Below are positions 36,573 to 47,853 of a stretch of DNA of 64,000 nucleotides, one piece after another. Source of the stretch: Mesorhabditis belari (Eukaryota > Nematoda > Chromadorea > Rhabditida > Rhabditidae); NCBI GenBank assembly GCA_958450365.1, contig CAUEEP010000927.1, forward strand, positions 496,001 to 560,000, written 5' to 3'. Numbering within the stretch: the first letter of the stretch is position 1; the number at the start of each line of letters is the position of its first letter. Both the position numbers and the translations under genes were made by a program. A model generated the notes under the pieces. The model was given only the letters and a program-made list of their open reading frames with translations, had not been told where the DNA came from and did not search any database.

Positions 36573-37489
36573 ATAAACTTTTAGTAGTTGAATACCAGGA
36601 TCCAGGATCTCTAATGCAAGATGATCAGACAAGCCAGGATCTCTAATACAAGATGTTCAGATAAGCGAGGATCTCTACTAAAGTTGCTAAAGTATTCAAA
36701 TGAACTCTTTAAACTCAAGCTCATCATTCAGCTTAGAGATAAACAAAAAGTTTAGAATTTCTTTTTCTCTTTTCCAGATTTTTCTCACATCCAATTATTC
36801 CGATGTTTACAAATAGGGCAAGCGTTCATCGACCAAATAGCCGAAAATTGGGGAGGTGAATTTGCATGGGAATTGAGAAGGGAAGGCCAGTGAAATTTGA
36901 GTCTCTTTTTGAACGTTTCTCGATTAAGAAAAGCTTCTTTATCTTTTCACTTTTCAAGAGCCATCCGAATTGGAATTCCGATTTTGAGGACTTTACTTTG
37001 GCTTTCAAAGTAAAGTCCTTGGTACTTTGGCTTTCAAATATCTTCAGCTTGAAATCCAGGGGATCTCTTTAAGTTTACAGATCCAATGCGCTTATTAGCC
37101 TATTTTTTCTAAAAAACTCTTATGAAAAAGTTAGCGTACTCTGTCGAAAGAGTCTAGTATTTAACGGGTAAATCTGACCCAATTTTTAGCAAAGATCAAC
37201 TAGAATTCTCCAACAAAAACTGATGTTAGGAAATAGAGTCTTAGTAAGAAATGTTGAAAGAAATAAGTATGATCTTTTTTGCATTCATTTTCCTTATCCA
37301 TTCATTGTTTTTCTCGTTTCCTTGGTGTTCATTTCGTTCTAAAGAAAAGAAGCTTTGAAATAAACCCAATAAACCCAATGTGAGTCTTGGGGAAATGTGA
37401 AAACTTCATTTGTCCGTCTCCGAAAAATATCCTTTCTTATTCAATTTTCGAAAATTTTCTTGTAAAGAGAACCATGTTATTTTCTTTTT

Positions 37490-38105
37490 TTAAGATCGAC
37501 GATAGGAATTGAACTTTCAGAAAGAAAACCCGTGGGTTTATGGACTCAAAAATATGTAAATAATCCGTTAGAATCACTTTCAATTCTTTTTTTAAGATGG
37601 ACGATAAGAATCGAACTTTCAGAGAGAAAACCTGTGAGTTCATGGACTCAAAAATATGTAAATAATCCGTTAGAATCACTTTCAATTCTCTACTTCAACT
37701 TTCAACTCCATTCTCAACGGATTTCTTCACCTTTTTGTGTGTTCTTTTCTTATTTTGCTGGATTAAAGTGATAGCTTCTGACTAAAGTTCTGGATTTACC
37801 GATTCCCAAGCATTGAATTTGAATTAGGAATCGAACTTTCAGAGAGAAAACCCGTGAGTTCATGAACTCAAAAATATATAAATAATCCGTTGGAATCACT
37901 TTCAACTCTTTTTTTAAGATCGACGATAAGAATCGAACTTTCGAAGAGAAAACCCGTGGGTTTATGGACTCAAAAATATATAAATAATCCGTTGGAATCA
38001 CTTTCAACTCTTTTTTTAAGATGGATGATAGGAATCGAACTTTCAGAGAGAAAACCCGTGGGTTCATGGATTCAAAAATATGTAAATAATCTGTTGGAAT
38101 CACTC
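37490..38105 (+). repeat. Minisatellite with ~103-bp unit
   Basis: Five units, each from about ATCGAACTTTCAGAGAGAAA through GAATCACTTTCAA to the next GAACTTTC; starts near 37507, 37610, 37828, 37931 and 38034. A 115-bp block related to 36458-36572 separates units two and three. The paired open frames on both strands here are repeat artefacts. Confidence 0.88.
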
Positions 38106-38532
38106 TATTCATCAGAAAACAAAAAGCTATTCATCCAATTATTTCTGTCTCATTTCCTTATTCTATTTTCATTTGCAAATATTATTTTTTGTCTTTTATT
38201 CTTTGAATAACTGTACCTGAAATTCGACACGAATTTCTTGGGATTAATTTAAAATAAATGCAAATTTGGAAAAAAGATTGGCAGTTGGCAGATTTTAGCA
38301 AATTTTGGAAGACAGACGGCAGCCTGATATTAAACTTTTATACAATATCAAGTTTTTTTTTAAAATCTATCAATTGCTCTTTGAGATTTCACTTTTTTTT
38401 CGCACATCCGGCTTACGAAGCCCCCACATTTTCCCTATTACAGACAGTTTTATATTTTTATTTTTAGCTGAACAACTTTAATAAAGAATTTTTAGGTATC
38501 ATCTTTTTATTCATGTACTTTAATCTACTCTT

Positions 38533-41500
38533 ATGATGAACAATTCGACAAACGGCAGCCTGATAGCTGCAATTGAAGAGCTTTCTGAGGAAACAGCTTG
38601 CTCTTATGAGCCACAGTTGCTATTGGTGAGTTGAATGAAACAGATTAGGACTCGATTTGTTAGTGGACTTGGTTTCAGCTATCAGAGGTTTCAGCTATCA
38701 GAGTTAAGTCTATCAGAGCTTTCAGCTCTGATAGACTTGTTACTGATAATTGCAAGTAAATCTTTTCGTTCCTTTTCGTATTCTAGTAGTTCAAGGGTAC
38801 TAAATTCTTAATAAAACTTGAAAGTAATTTAGTCGGTTTAATTATTTAATTTCTGTAACTTTTCTGAACCTTTATGAATCGATTTTAGGAATGGAAGATG
38901 TGGTTCGTTGGGATGTTGGGCTGTACAACAGCTCTGGTCTCAATCATGCACAACTGCATTTTATTCTACACTTTCAACTCATCAAAAGTAAGACATTCTT
39001 TTGTTTTAAAGTTACTACAGTACGATAGAAGAAATCAAAATTTTTCGACTCATAGAAAAGTCTACTGTACAGTGCAGAAAAGTCTACTGTACAGTACAGT
39101 CTACCGTACTGTGGTACATTATTTAACTCAACTTAATTTCCAAGTCATTGTCTTGTTAGTACTAACTAACTCTCATTTTTTCGGTTCATTTACTCAAGTA
39201 TGGCTGATTTTGATTGACAAGAGTGGAGTTGAGTATGGAGATTTTGATGATGTAAACTTTTTGATATCTATTAGGTTGTTCGGATATAAACAAGCGTTGC
39301 TAAACTTATTGTTGTGAGAGAAGCTTTTAAAGCTTCTTTTAAAACATGTCTTTCTATATTTAAAAGTACGTTATCTTTTGCATATTTAGAATCTCTTTAA
39401 ACGGATAATTTCTTATTTTTAAGATCTTTTTTCTTGCTTTAGATGATCGATTTTAAATATCAAGTTTGCGTCTGCCTATTTTACGACTTAAAACTGGGCA
39501 AAACTGTAGCGGAATTGCATCGAGATTTGGTCAAAGCATTTGGGAATGATGTATTGAACAATTCAACAAACGACAAACTGATCTAAGCCTAAGCCTAAGC
39601 CTAACAAACACAAATAGACTTAGTGCGAGGCGCTAGCCACTAGCCTTCGCACTAAGTCCAAGCCGAAAGCCGATATCAAGCCTGGTTCCAACGCTTCGGA
39701 ATGGTGATGAAAGTCTCGAGGATGATGAACACTCTCGTCGGCCTCAAGCGGTAGACAACGATACTTTGAGGGCTGAATCGAATCAGATCCATGTCAAACG
39801 ACGCATGAACTTGCTCAACAGTTTCTATGTTCAAATTCTACTATTGATGAGCATCTCCATTGGAAAGACGATCAGATGCGGGAGATGACTTCCTCACGAG
39901 TTAAGCAGTGCAAACGCTCGTTTATATCCGAACAACCTAGTAGGACTGAACTAGAACTAGAAAGTTTACCTAATCAATATCCATAAAACTCAGCCTCAAT
40001 TCTTGTTGCATGAGAAGAGACTTTCCTTACTAACTTACTAATACTCCAAAAATCCCGGAAAGCAGGCTTCATTGGAATGATCAATTCGAGAGAGTTTCCA
40101 TCAATTGTGCATGATTTTTCCTTCGTTTTGCCTGTTTCTCCTTTTCCAGATGCTTCATCGGAAACGCATGCGTCGCACCGAATTTGCCTTTTCCGCTCTC
40201 GATTCTGAAGTCTCACCGCAATCTCTATTCGATTATTTACAGTTGTTGCGAAGACGTAATCTCACATATTTGAAATGGATCAGTCTGTGCGACATCTTCG
40301 TCAGTTTATCATACATTGCGATCATGTGTGTCCAGGTGAGTGATGAGCAAGGAATATTCTTTTGGAGATTGTAAAGACTGCCACTTTAAGACATTAAAAC
40401 TTGATTTACAACGCATTATCTTAACTTCTAACTATGAAATTCGTGATCTACGCATAGAATTGAGCCAGAAAAAGTGGTTTTTGAAAGTTTGAAAGTCACG
40501 AAACATTAGTTTCACTACATTTTAAAGTATCCGTATTTTCTCTAATAGTAGTGCACCCTGAGCGTCGCCTAAATTGCTCGAAATCTCGAGAACCGCTTAT
40601 CAGAACCTATCGATGTGGGGTCGGAAAATGTAGCTGACGATGAGATCTAGTGGGGGATTAGAGTGTTGAGCTTCTCCGAAAACTTCGAAACAGTAAAATA
40701 GGCATCAACTCGGCTCGCCGGGGTGCACTACTATTAGAGAAATACGGTATCTGTATTTTTCAGTTTTATCTTTTGTTGTTAATTGTTAGATTTTTGGATT
40801 TAAAACTCGATCATAAAGCTTTATCTTCTCAAAAAACGAAGAAAATCTCCACCTTTTCAGGTCTACGCCGACTACTTCAAATCATTGGGTCTCTTCATTC
40901 TTTGGCATCACTATTTAGTGATAGCTTTCACAGTCTCGAACATCACGTTCTCCTCTTCATCATTCCTTCTGATGGCTGCAACGATCGAGAGATATCTTCA
41001 AAGTACAGGCAATTCAAAGTAAGTCTTTTCTTTTATATAATTTATAAATTTAATACAATTCTCTAAAGCTTTTTCAAAGGGAATCTATCAACACGCATGG
41101 TGTGAAACCAATTTCCCAATCTGTTACCCTTATCCAAAACTTATAAAGGAATAAAAAGATACTACAGGATTAACTAAATACTGTAATAGTACCCCACCCC
41201 CATAATGACGGCCGGAGCATCGCGTAGTCTAGCTTTGAACGAGTTTTTCTCGACACTGGTTTATGCTACAATGCTCGTTTAGATATCAAAAAATAGCTGA
41301 AATTCAGGGCTATTTTTTGATATCAAAAGACGGAGCATCGCGTAGTCTAACTTTATACGCATTTTTCTCGACACTGGTTTATGCTACAATGCTCGTTTAG
41401 ATATCAAAAAATAGCCCTGAATTTCAGCTATTTTTTGATAACAAAGACGCATTTTTTGAAAGTACGTGAGCTTTGAAAAAAATGAAATACTAAAAAACTT

Positions 41501-44016
41501 TTGTGACTACGCGATTGTACGAGGGCGGTGGGCTACTATTACAGTATTTACGGTAAGGGAAAAACAAGAGCCACAATAAAATAGATAAACATTCTTCAAA
41601 CACAAACAATTTGTGTTTCCATTTTTCAGAGACGAAGAGAATCCCGAAGAACTAGATAACCCTGTGTGAGTCTCTCCATTCATTTGCATCCATTTTATTC
41701 ACTTCTTTTTTCCTTTCAAACAACTTCTTTCCGATTTCCATTTTAAAGCATGATCTTTGCAAGCTTTTTTTCTTTTTCTTTTAGTTTTTCTTTTAACTTT
41801 TCAAACTTCAAATTGTTTTTTGAGGTTTTTATGGGGGTGGGACAAATTCGCGACCTTTCTTTTGCGCACCTGGACATTTGCGCACCTTTTTTTTGCTGGA
41901 AAAGGCCTTAGGCAAGGCCGTAGAGCTTCGAAAATATTTCCATATAGGGGAATCGTATGCGTAGATTCCGAATTTCGACAAGTCAGACCTCGCTGACACG
42001 TCAAATTTGGGCTAAAAGGCAAAAACTGCGGAAAAGCGTTAAGTTGCGTAGTTTTTGCCTTTTAGCCCAAATTTGACGTGTCAGCGAGGTCTGACTTGTC
42101 GAAATTCGGAATCTACGCATACGATTCCCTTCTATGAAAACATTTTTGAAGCTCTACGACCTTTCCTAAGGCCTTTTCCAGCAAAAAAAGGTGCGCAAAT
42201 GTCCAGGTGCGCAAAAAAAGGTCGCATTTGTCCCACCCCCGTTTTTATTACATTTTTAGTTAGAAATCTGGAGATTTGATATAGAAATTATGAAAGATTT
42301 TAGATCAACAGCTGTTTTCTACTTTTTGTCAAATCATCGATCGCTGGTTGTGATCATGTGTTTTGTTTTGGGCGCCGTTTTCCGTGGCACTGTTATCTTT
42401 GAGATAGTGGTAAGTGAGGGGAATGGTTGACAAAGAAACTCAATTCCAAGCTTTAGATAGTTTATCAACCGGATTGCACCGGTTTTGAAACCTATTATGT
42501 GACTGTCTCACAGCTCACCGAAGATCCTCTCTTTGATATGTTATGGAAATTCTGGGTCCGCAAGATTTTCTCCGTTTTTCTTCCATTCGTTGGTGAGTTA
42601 GGAATTCTTGGGAAATCTTTTAAAAAACTGAATAATCCTGAAAAATCAAAGCTTTTAGTTCTCGCCTATTTCAACGCGGCAATCGTGATGAATGTGAGGA
42701 AAACGGATCGGGATCAGACTGTGAAAACGCTTATTCTTTATGTGACTGTGGGAAGCAAGTAAGCGCCAATTTGAATTTAAATCATTTCAGAAGTTATCTG
42801 GATAATCATAAACAACAAGATTTCAGAGGTGAAGTGACCCGGCTGCGTTCTCGTCTCCGAACAGTCACTCGAATGCTTGTAATGGTCGTTTGCACGTATC
42901 TTTTCTCGAATATTCTTGATGTCATTATCGCTTTTTGGGAGAACATTGATCCAGGTTTCAAAATTGAAAACTTTTCAGCTATCACCGAAATTAATTAGAC
43001 TAAAATTAGATTAATCATTCAGCAAATTAAACAAAGATTGCTGAATTTCTGCTGACTTTTCTATGAGTTGACAAAAACAAAAATTGCTGAAAAAAAAACG
43101 AATTTTCAATGTGAACCGGGTAAAGGACAGGGAAAGGGACTTATTTATTGGGATTTCAATTTCATATTCTTCATATGACAAAGAACAAAACAATCTTTAC
43201 TATGACTCAAATAAATGGAATAATTCCAGTGACTCTGACAGCTCATAAAGAATTCTACACAGTCACCTCGGATATTTCATCATTTTTACCGATTCTCGCA
43301 TGTGCTCTAAGATTGCCAATTTACACGGTGAACGATCGAGAAATTCGGATGGAGGTGAGTGAATCAAAAAGAAACAAAAAGGGAATCCATTTACAATGTT
43401 ATGGGTTTTAATATAGGATCAAATTTTCAGGTTGTCACAACGGTGCACGTGATTTGTCGTCGAATTTTTGGGATTCTTCCATGTTGTTCACCGATGTGTA
43501 AAAGAGGGAAATGGGCAACAAGAGGAGGAGAAATTGACACAACATATTATATGCCGAAGAAAATATCGATGAGAGATGCGACAAGGGGGTCAGTAGGAGA
43601 AGGGAATTCGATCGAGCACCATTACAACTAATAACTTAACCATTACAACTACAACGATCGAGCACCAATAACTTTTACTTATTGAAATTTTTGTCCATTA
43701 GTTTGAGTTTTGTTTAGGATTGCTATAAATTGACTTGTTGACATTTGTCACAGTAATCTAGATCTATCATGATTAAATTTCGCGTTAAAATAAGACTCGA
43801 GTCTTTTCAGTAGGTAGGAAAGAGCATTTTGCTTAAATAGTTTTTTGTTTTCTGACACTTGAATAGATAAACTTTGGTTCTGGTTTAAAAACAGACTCTA
43901 CCCAGTTAAACTCTTTATTTTTCAGTCGTGGAATGTCCGGTCTGATCATGGCTCGAGCTCAACTCGTCTCTCGAAAAGACAGCTTTGATAGTACTGGATC
44001 TGTTTGTATCGTTTGA
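38533..44016 (+). CDS. Rhodopsin-type (class A) G-protein-coupled receptor, peptide-receptor-like
   Basis: Twelve exons close in phase to 471 residues: 38533-38625, 38889-38987, 40150-40335, 40861-41018, 41630-41665, 42304-42409, 42457-42592, 42659-42758, 42827-42954, 43230-43354, 43431-43588, 43926-44016. The N-terminus has N-glycosylation sites (NNSTNGS). TM1 MWFVGMLGCTTALVSIMHNC; a long first intracellular loop (about 64-101); TM2 WISLCDIFVSLSYIAIM; TM3 ending in IERY (169-171, DRY equivalent); TM4 HRSLVVIMCFVLGAVF; TM5 FSVFLPFVVLAYFNAAIVMN; TM6 TRMLVMVVCTYLFSNI; TM7 SSFLPILACALRLPIYTVND, with LRLPIY where NPxxY is usual, as in invertebrate FMRFamide-type receptors. Exon 5 adds 12 acidic residues to loop 2. 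The tail is Ser/Arg-rich. Ligand unknown. Introns 2-5 each hold a repeat element. Confidence 0.88.
39060..39115. repeat. GTCTACTGTACAGTAC palindromic repeat
   Basis: Overlapping GTACTGTACAGTAGAC-type palindromes in intron 2 of the first GPCR. A close relative is at about 53478-53535 in an EOGT intron. Confidence 0.65.
39271..39939 (+). mobile_element. Nonautonomous mariner, 669 bp, with transposase DNA-binding remnant
   Basis: The terminal repeats are TTAGGTTGTTCGGATATAAA and its complement (ending 39939). Inside, a decayed mariner N-terminus is readable in pieces: FYDLKLGKTVAELHRDL and KAFGNDV (first helix-turn-helix), then FQRFGNGDESLEDEHSRRPQ and VDNDTLRA. The catalytic DDD region is absent. 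In between is a short CTAAGCC repeat and a GACTTAGTGCGAGGC hairpin (39615-39660). Lies in intron 2 of the first GPCR. Confidence 0.85.
40530..40749 (+). mobile_element. ~220-bp MITE, CCGTATTTTCTC family (copy 3)
   Basis: Nearly identical to 17637-17857 over its whole length, with both ends intact (TCCGTATTTTCTCTAATAGT; GAGAAATACGGT). Lies in intron 3 of the first GPCR. Confidence 0.9.
41175..41555. mobile_element. ACTGTAATAGTACCCC MITE with internal duplication
   Basis: Relative of 14107-14368 with the same ends (AAATACTGTAATAGTACCCC; GGCTACTATTACAGTATTTA). An inner block (GCATCGCGTAGTCTA through GGTTTATGCTACAATGC) is present twice in tandem. Lies in intron 4 of the first GPCR. Confidence 0.85.
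41833..42240. mobile_element. 408-bp near-perfect palindrome, GGGGGTGGGACAAA ends
   Basis: Arms of about 195 bp: the left arm begins GGGGGTGGGACAAATTCGCG, and the right arm ends in the complement TCCCACCCCC. The centre is near 42035 (GTTTTTGCCTTTTAGCCCAA against its complement). A few substitutions; arms otherwise match. Lies in intron 5 of the first GPCR. Confidence 0.88.
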
Positions 44017-44040
44017 TCTGTGTAAGCACATAGTTTTGTT

Positions 44041-44136
44041 ATTCTGCTGTACTATAGTTGTTTCATTCTGCTGTACTATAGTTGTTTCATTCTGCTGTAC
44101 TATAGTTGTTTCATTCTGCTGTACTATAGCTGTTTC
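44041..44136 (+). repeat. 24-bp tandem repeat just after the GPCR stop codon
   Basis: Four copies of TTCTGCTGTACTATAGTTGT(TTCA), starting 25 nt past the TGA at 44014-44016. So the repeat is probably in the 3' UTR; the next AATAAA is near 44336. Confidence 0.85.
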
Positions 44137-44351
44137 ACTCCAGATTCCTTCAAAATCTAAGATCTTTCTAATCAAAATCAATCAGTTTCCTAATATTTCT
44201 TTACAAATGTGATCAAATCGGGTTTTTTTCTTTGATTCATCATCTCTTTTGTAAACTTTTGTTTCTTTTCCTGTGCCTTTCTAGTTTTTGTTCAATTGAT
44301 TATCGAGAATATGGGTCAAAAGTTTTATAAAAATCTAATAAATATTGTCTA

Positions 44352-44620
44352 TACAGTGCCGGACAAAATTATAGGAACTTTACATTCGAAATCGATCAAG
44401 ACTGGAATGTAAAAGTAGTTTAACAAAAGATATTCCACTTAAACCAAGTTTTCCAGGTGTAAAAAAACTTCAAAAACTATTTCTACAATTTACAAAAACT
44501 TTCATTTGTCCTCCTTGAAGAATTACAGACCTAAAGACAAAAAAAGTTGAGAAAAATGTAGGAAATTTTGAGTTTTTTTTACTTTTAGGTCTGTAATTAT
44601 GTAATTCTGTATAATGTATA
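44352..44620 (+). mobile_element. Possible Tc1-type MITE remnant
   Basis: CAGTGCCGGACAAAATTATA, preceded by TA, is a standard Tc1-like terminus. Within it, TTACAGACCTAAAGACAAAA (44522) is opposed by CTTTTAGGTCTGTAATTA (44583). No matching right terminus found, so the element seems incomplete. Confidence 0.45.
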
Positions 44621-44699
44621 AAATTTACTGTAAAAACTGAAGCTTTGTCAAGGACTTTAAAGTCTTTTAAAGTTCTTGAACTTTTCCAAAAGTTCTTCC

Positions 44700-46620
44700 T
44701 TTTTTGTCCAGCTCTTCACCACTTCCTGTTTCCAGGAAGTGGCCCAGGGTGCACCACGAGGAGGTGGCTGAACTTCGTACTCCACGATCCGAGGTCCACG
44801 TCTGGCCCTTGGCGATGGCACCGACTCCCGCTGAAAGAATGCTCAGCTTTCTAGGGTGAGCTTTCTAGGTAGGAGGAGGCTCCGAAGTTACGCTTTGTTG
44901 ATGCGTAAGGGTTTCATCAGATTCCCAGCCGGCTTAAGAACCTCACGGTTCCTTCAATGGGGTGTCCAAGCTTCCACCATCTAGACGACTGTCAAGTAGC
45001 AAACAGCTGACGGAAGCCGGACCCCAAAGAGAGCATAATGTAATCCGGTTACAAGCAACAGACTATTCTGCCTCCCTCCACGGGTGGCACTGTGAAACAA
45101 TCCAGAAAATTCGAGTCCTTGCAATGAGCATTCATCAGCTTAAATTATCATTTAAAACAAACTAATCTATTAATCTAAAGATTTCCATAGTTACTGTAAA
45201 GATATAAGTTATTAGAGAAAGCCAAAAGAACAATTGTGAACCATAAAGGGAAAGAACATCTACATATAGCCTTTTAAAATGTTTTTGAAATTATTTTTAG
45301 TTTCAGAATGATGAAAAAGAAACAGAGCTTTTAAAAAGCTAAAAATAGAATGTTTTGAAGAAAAAGATTACAGAATAATCATCACTTCTACTCATCTTTT
45401 TGAATATCGAGATGATCATTAGAAAATCTCCCTTCACTTTTTGATGATTTCAAATTTTATTGAGCTTTTGTGTTTTAAAGTGAACCAGTACAAAGAAAAA
45501 CCTATTTTTCAGCATTTGTAATGATCAATTTTCGACTTTGAGAAGATCTGGTACCTTCTTCGCTTCTTCTATTGCAGTCGACAATCTGCCACCGAGACAT
45601 ATGCGTCATGTCATGCTTCATGAGTTCCTACAAGAGCACAGTGCAGGCTTGGCAGCTGCTAATATTAAAAAGACATATGGGGAGGACTCACCTTCCAAAA
45701 GAAGGTGTCAAGTGTGGTTTGCCAAGTTTCGTTCTGGGGGCAAATCTTTGAAAGATGCAGAGGGCCGTGGAGCGGCAGCCCAATATCGAGATGATCTTTG
45801 GAAAATCACCCTTCACTTTTTGATGATTTCAAATTTTATTAAGCTTTTGTGTTTTAAAGTGAACCAGTACAAAAGAAAAACCTATTTTTCAGCATTTGTA
45901 ATGATCAACTTCCGGCTTTGAGAAGATCTGGTACCTTTTTTCTGTCGTTATCGCTTTTCCATAATGTTTCCTTGAGCAAAGCCCAACTTTGACGAGCAAA
46001 GGATCCTGAAACTTTAGCTCTTGTTAATTGAATATGCTTTTCATTCAAAGAAACACTTGATCAACAAAGCGATAATGCAAATGATCGATGAAAACAATGG
46101 AATAAATTATGATCTAAAGATCGGATTTCATCTTCGAACACCGGATCTCTGTGTTAATGGGATGGAGGTGTTTGGGAGGCAATCGTTCAACATAGGTAGA
46201 ACACAATTTAGTCTTCGTAGAAGTAAATGAATGCGCGGAATGTAAGTAGGAGAAGGCTCCGAAGTTATGCTTTGTTGATGCGTAAGAGTTTGATCAGATC
46301 CCCTGCCGGCTTAACAACCTGACGGTTCCTCCAATGAGCTGTCCAAACTTCTGCGTCTAGACGACTGTCGAGTAGCGGACAGCTGACGGAAGCCGGAGCA
46401 TAATGTAATCCGGTTACGAGCAACAGACCATTCTACACTTGATCAACAAAGCGATAATGCAAATGATCGATGAAAACAATGGAATAAATTATGATCTATA
46501 GATCGGATTTCATCTTGGAACACTGGATCTCTGTGTTAATGGGATGGAGGTGTTTGGGAAAGCAATCGTTCAACATAGAACACAATTTAGTCTTCGTAGA
46601 AGTAAACATATTTTACTTCT
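44700..46620. repeat. Patchwork of duplicated blocks (no intact gene)
   Basis: Three duplicated blocks interleave. First, about 44868-45055 and 46236-46430 (GGAGGCTCCGAAGTTACGC, GACAGCTGACGGAAGCCGGA type), GC-rich against its surroundings. Second, about 45398-45558 and 45783-45937 (CCCTTCACTTTTTGATGATT onward), in direct orientation around a transposase piece. Third, about 46058-46226 and 46438-46612 (AACAAAGCGATAATGCAAAT onward). The third could be an exon of about 45 codons, but both copies lack a supported partner. Confidence 0.75.
45574..45782 (+). pseudogene. Mariner transposase N-terminal fragment
   Basis: About 70 codons are open. RHMRHVMLHEFLQEHSAGLA, then ANIKKTYGEDSPSKRRCQVW and FAKFRSGGKSLKDAEGRG, match the paired helix-turn-helix of mariner transposases (the domain also found in SETMAR). 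The catalytic domain is absent: after GRGAAAQ the sequence runs straight into the second copy of a flanking direct repeat. Confidence 0.85.
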
Positions 46621-47618
46621 AAACCAATGATCTTGTTTATTGGGTTTATTATAAATTGACTAATTTGTAGCTTTCTGAAAGAACCAAAACTCAAAAGACT
46701 GAGAAATTTCATAGTCACCAAGCTTTTCATCTCTCAAAGAAGTCAGAGATCTCCCATTTTCCTCTTTTCTCTTTCCTCCCCGTCATCAAGTCATGATCCA
46801 AGCCTTTCTGCGTACAAAATTCTATCAGAAATCAAGTAATTTCTGTGGATTTTCAAGAATTTTCCCGATTTGAGAGACGTAGATCTCTCAGTCTGATCCT
46901 TGCCGATTCGGAAAAGAGAAGAGGATATTTCTCATCCTTGCTTACAAATAAACTTTATTGAAAAGTTATATAAACATCGGGAAAGTACAGAATAGACTCT
47001 TCGAAAGAAATTGTATTTCAAAACATTCGAACTTGAGTTATTTTAGATTCAAAGATATCTCTCTTCAAAGATATTCAACCATTCAACTTCATATGCAAAT
47101 TTGCATACACATCTAATCAATATTCAACTTTTTATAAGTTTTTAATAAAATTCGATGTCTTATATCTATTTCAAATCCACTCATTACTCAAAATTCAATC
47201 AAAATCCCATTTTAGCTTTGATTATCAACTGTGAAAAGATTCATCGAGCTATTCTTCCCCTTCTTCCTCCTCTTCCCTAGAATAGAATCTACATTATATA
47301 TTCTTTTTATTAAATTCATGTTTTACTGTTTACTTCATGTTTCATTTCTAAATATTATTCCATTATTGAGCTTCTTTCGTAACCTCATTTACCTTCAAAT
47401 AAATCCGTTCTCCCTTGAAATGATTCATTGACCTATTCTCGTTCACCCAAATACAAATACATCCAAATCCAAATACAAAATGCTCTGGTTTCCTTTTTTG
47501 AATACAAAACTTATGCATAATTCCGTGGAACAAGTTTTTTATTCAGATACTGCAGCTAAAAATCAAATTTGCTAGCTATTTAGCTAAATCTAAGCCTTAA
47601 TCTATCGGAATCAAGATC

Positions 47619-47853
47619 TACAGTACTGGACAATGAAATATGATATTTGAAAAACGATCGTCACTTTCGCGCGTCTGTAACTCCCTTGTCTTTGGGTTTA
47701 AACTATTAGTGTTATACATTTTCTGAAAGCTCTTTTCAAGGGCTACACAATGGTAATATTAATATTTAGAAATACGGTAAAGACAAGGGAGTTACAGACG
47801 CGTGAAAGTGACGATCTTTTTTCAAATATCATATTTCATTGTCCAGTAGTGTA
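47619..47853. mobile_element. ~235-bp foldback MITE, TIR TACAGTACTGGACAATGAAA
   Basis: Left arm 47619-47692 and right arm about 47780-47853 are near-perfect complements (GACAATGAAATATGATATTT; GTCACTTTCGCGCGTCTGTA). TA at both outer edges would suit Tc1/mariner insertion. The central spacer includes AAATACGGTAAA. Confidence 0.8.

Noticed and set aside
37437..38210. Paired 80-120-codon frames on both strands
   Set aside because: They arise from the 103-bp minisatellite.
42499..42762. A single 87-codon plus-strand gene
   Set aside because: This is exons 7-8 of the 12-exon receptor read through an intron; splicing at 42592/42659 gives the TM5 sequence in phase.
42791..42826. Possible extra exon after the acceptor at 42790
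   Set aside because: Using this acceptor puts a stop in frame; the acceptor at 42826 gives the correct phase into TM6.
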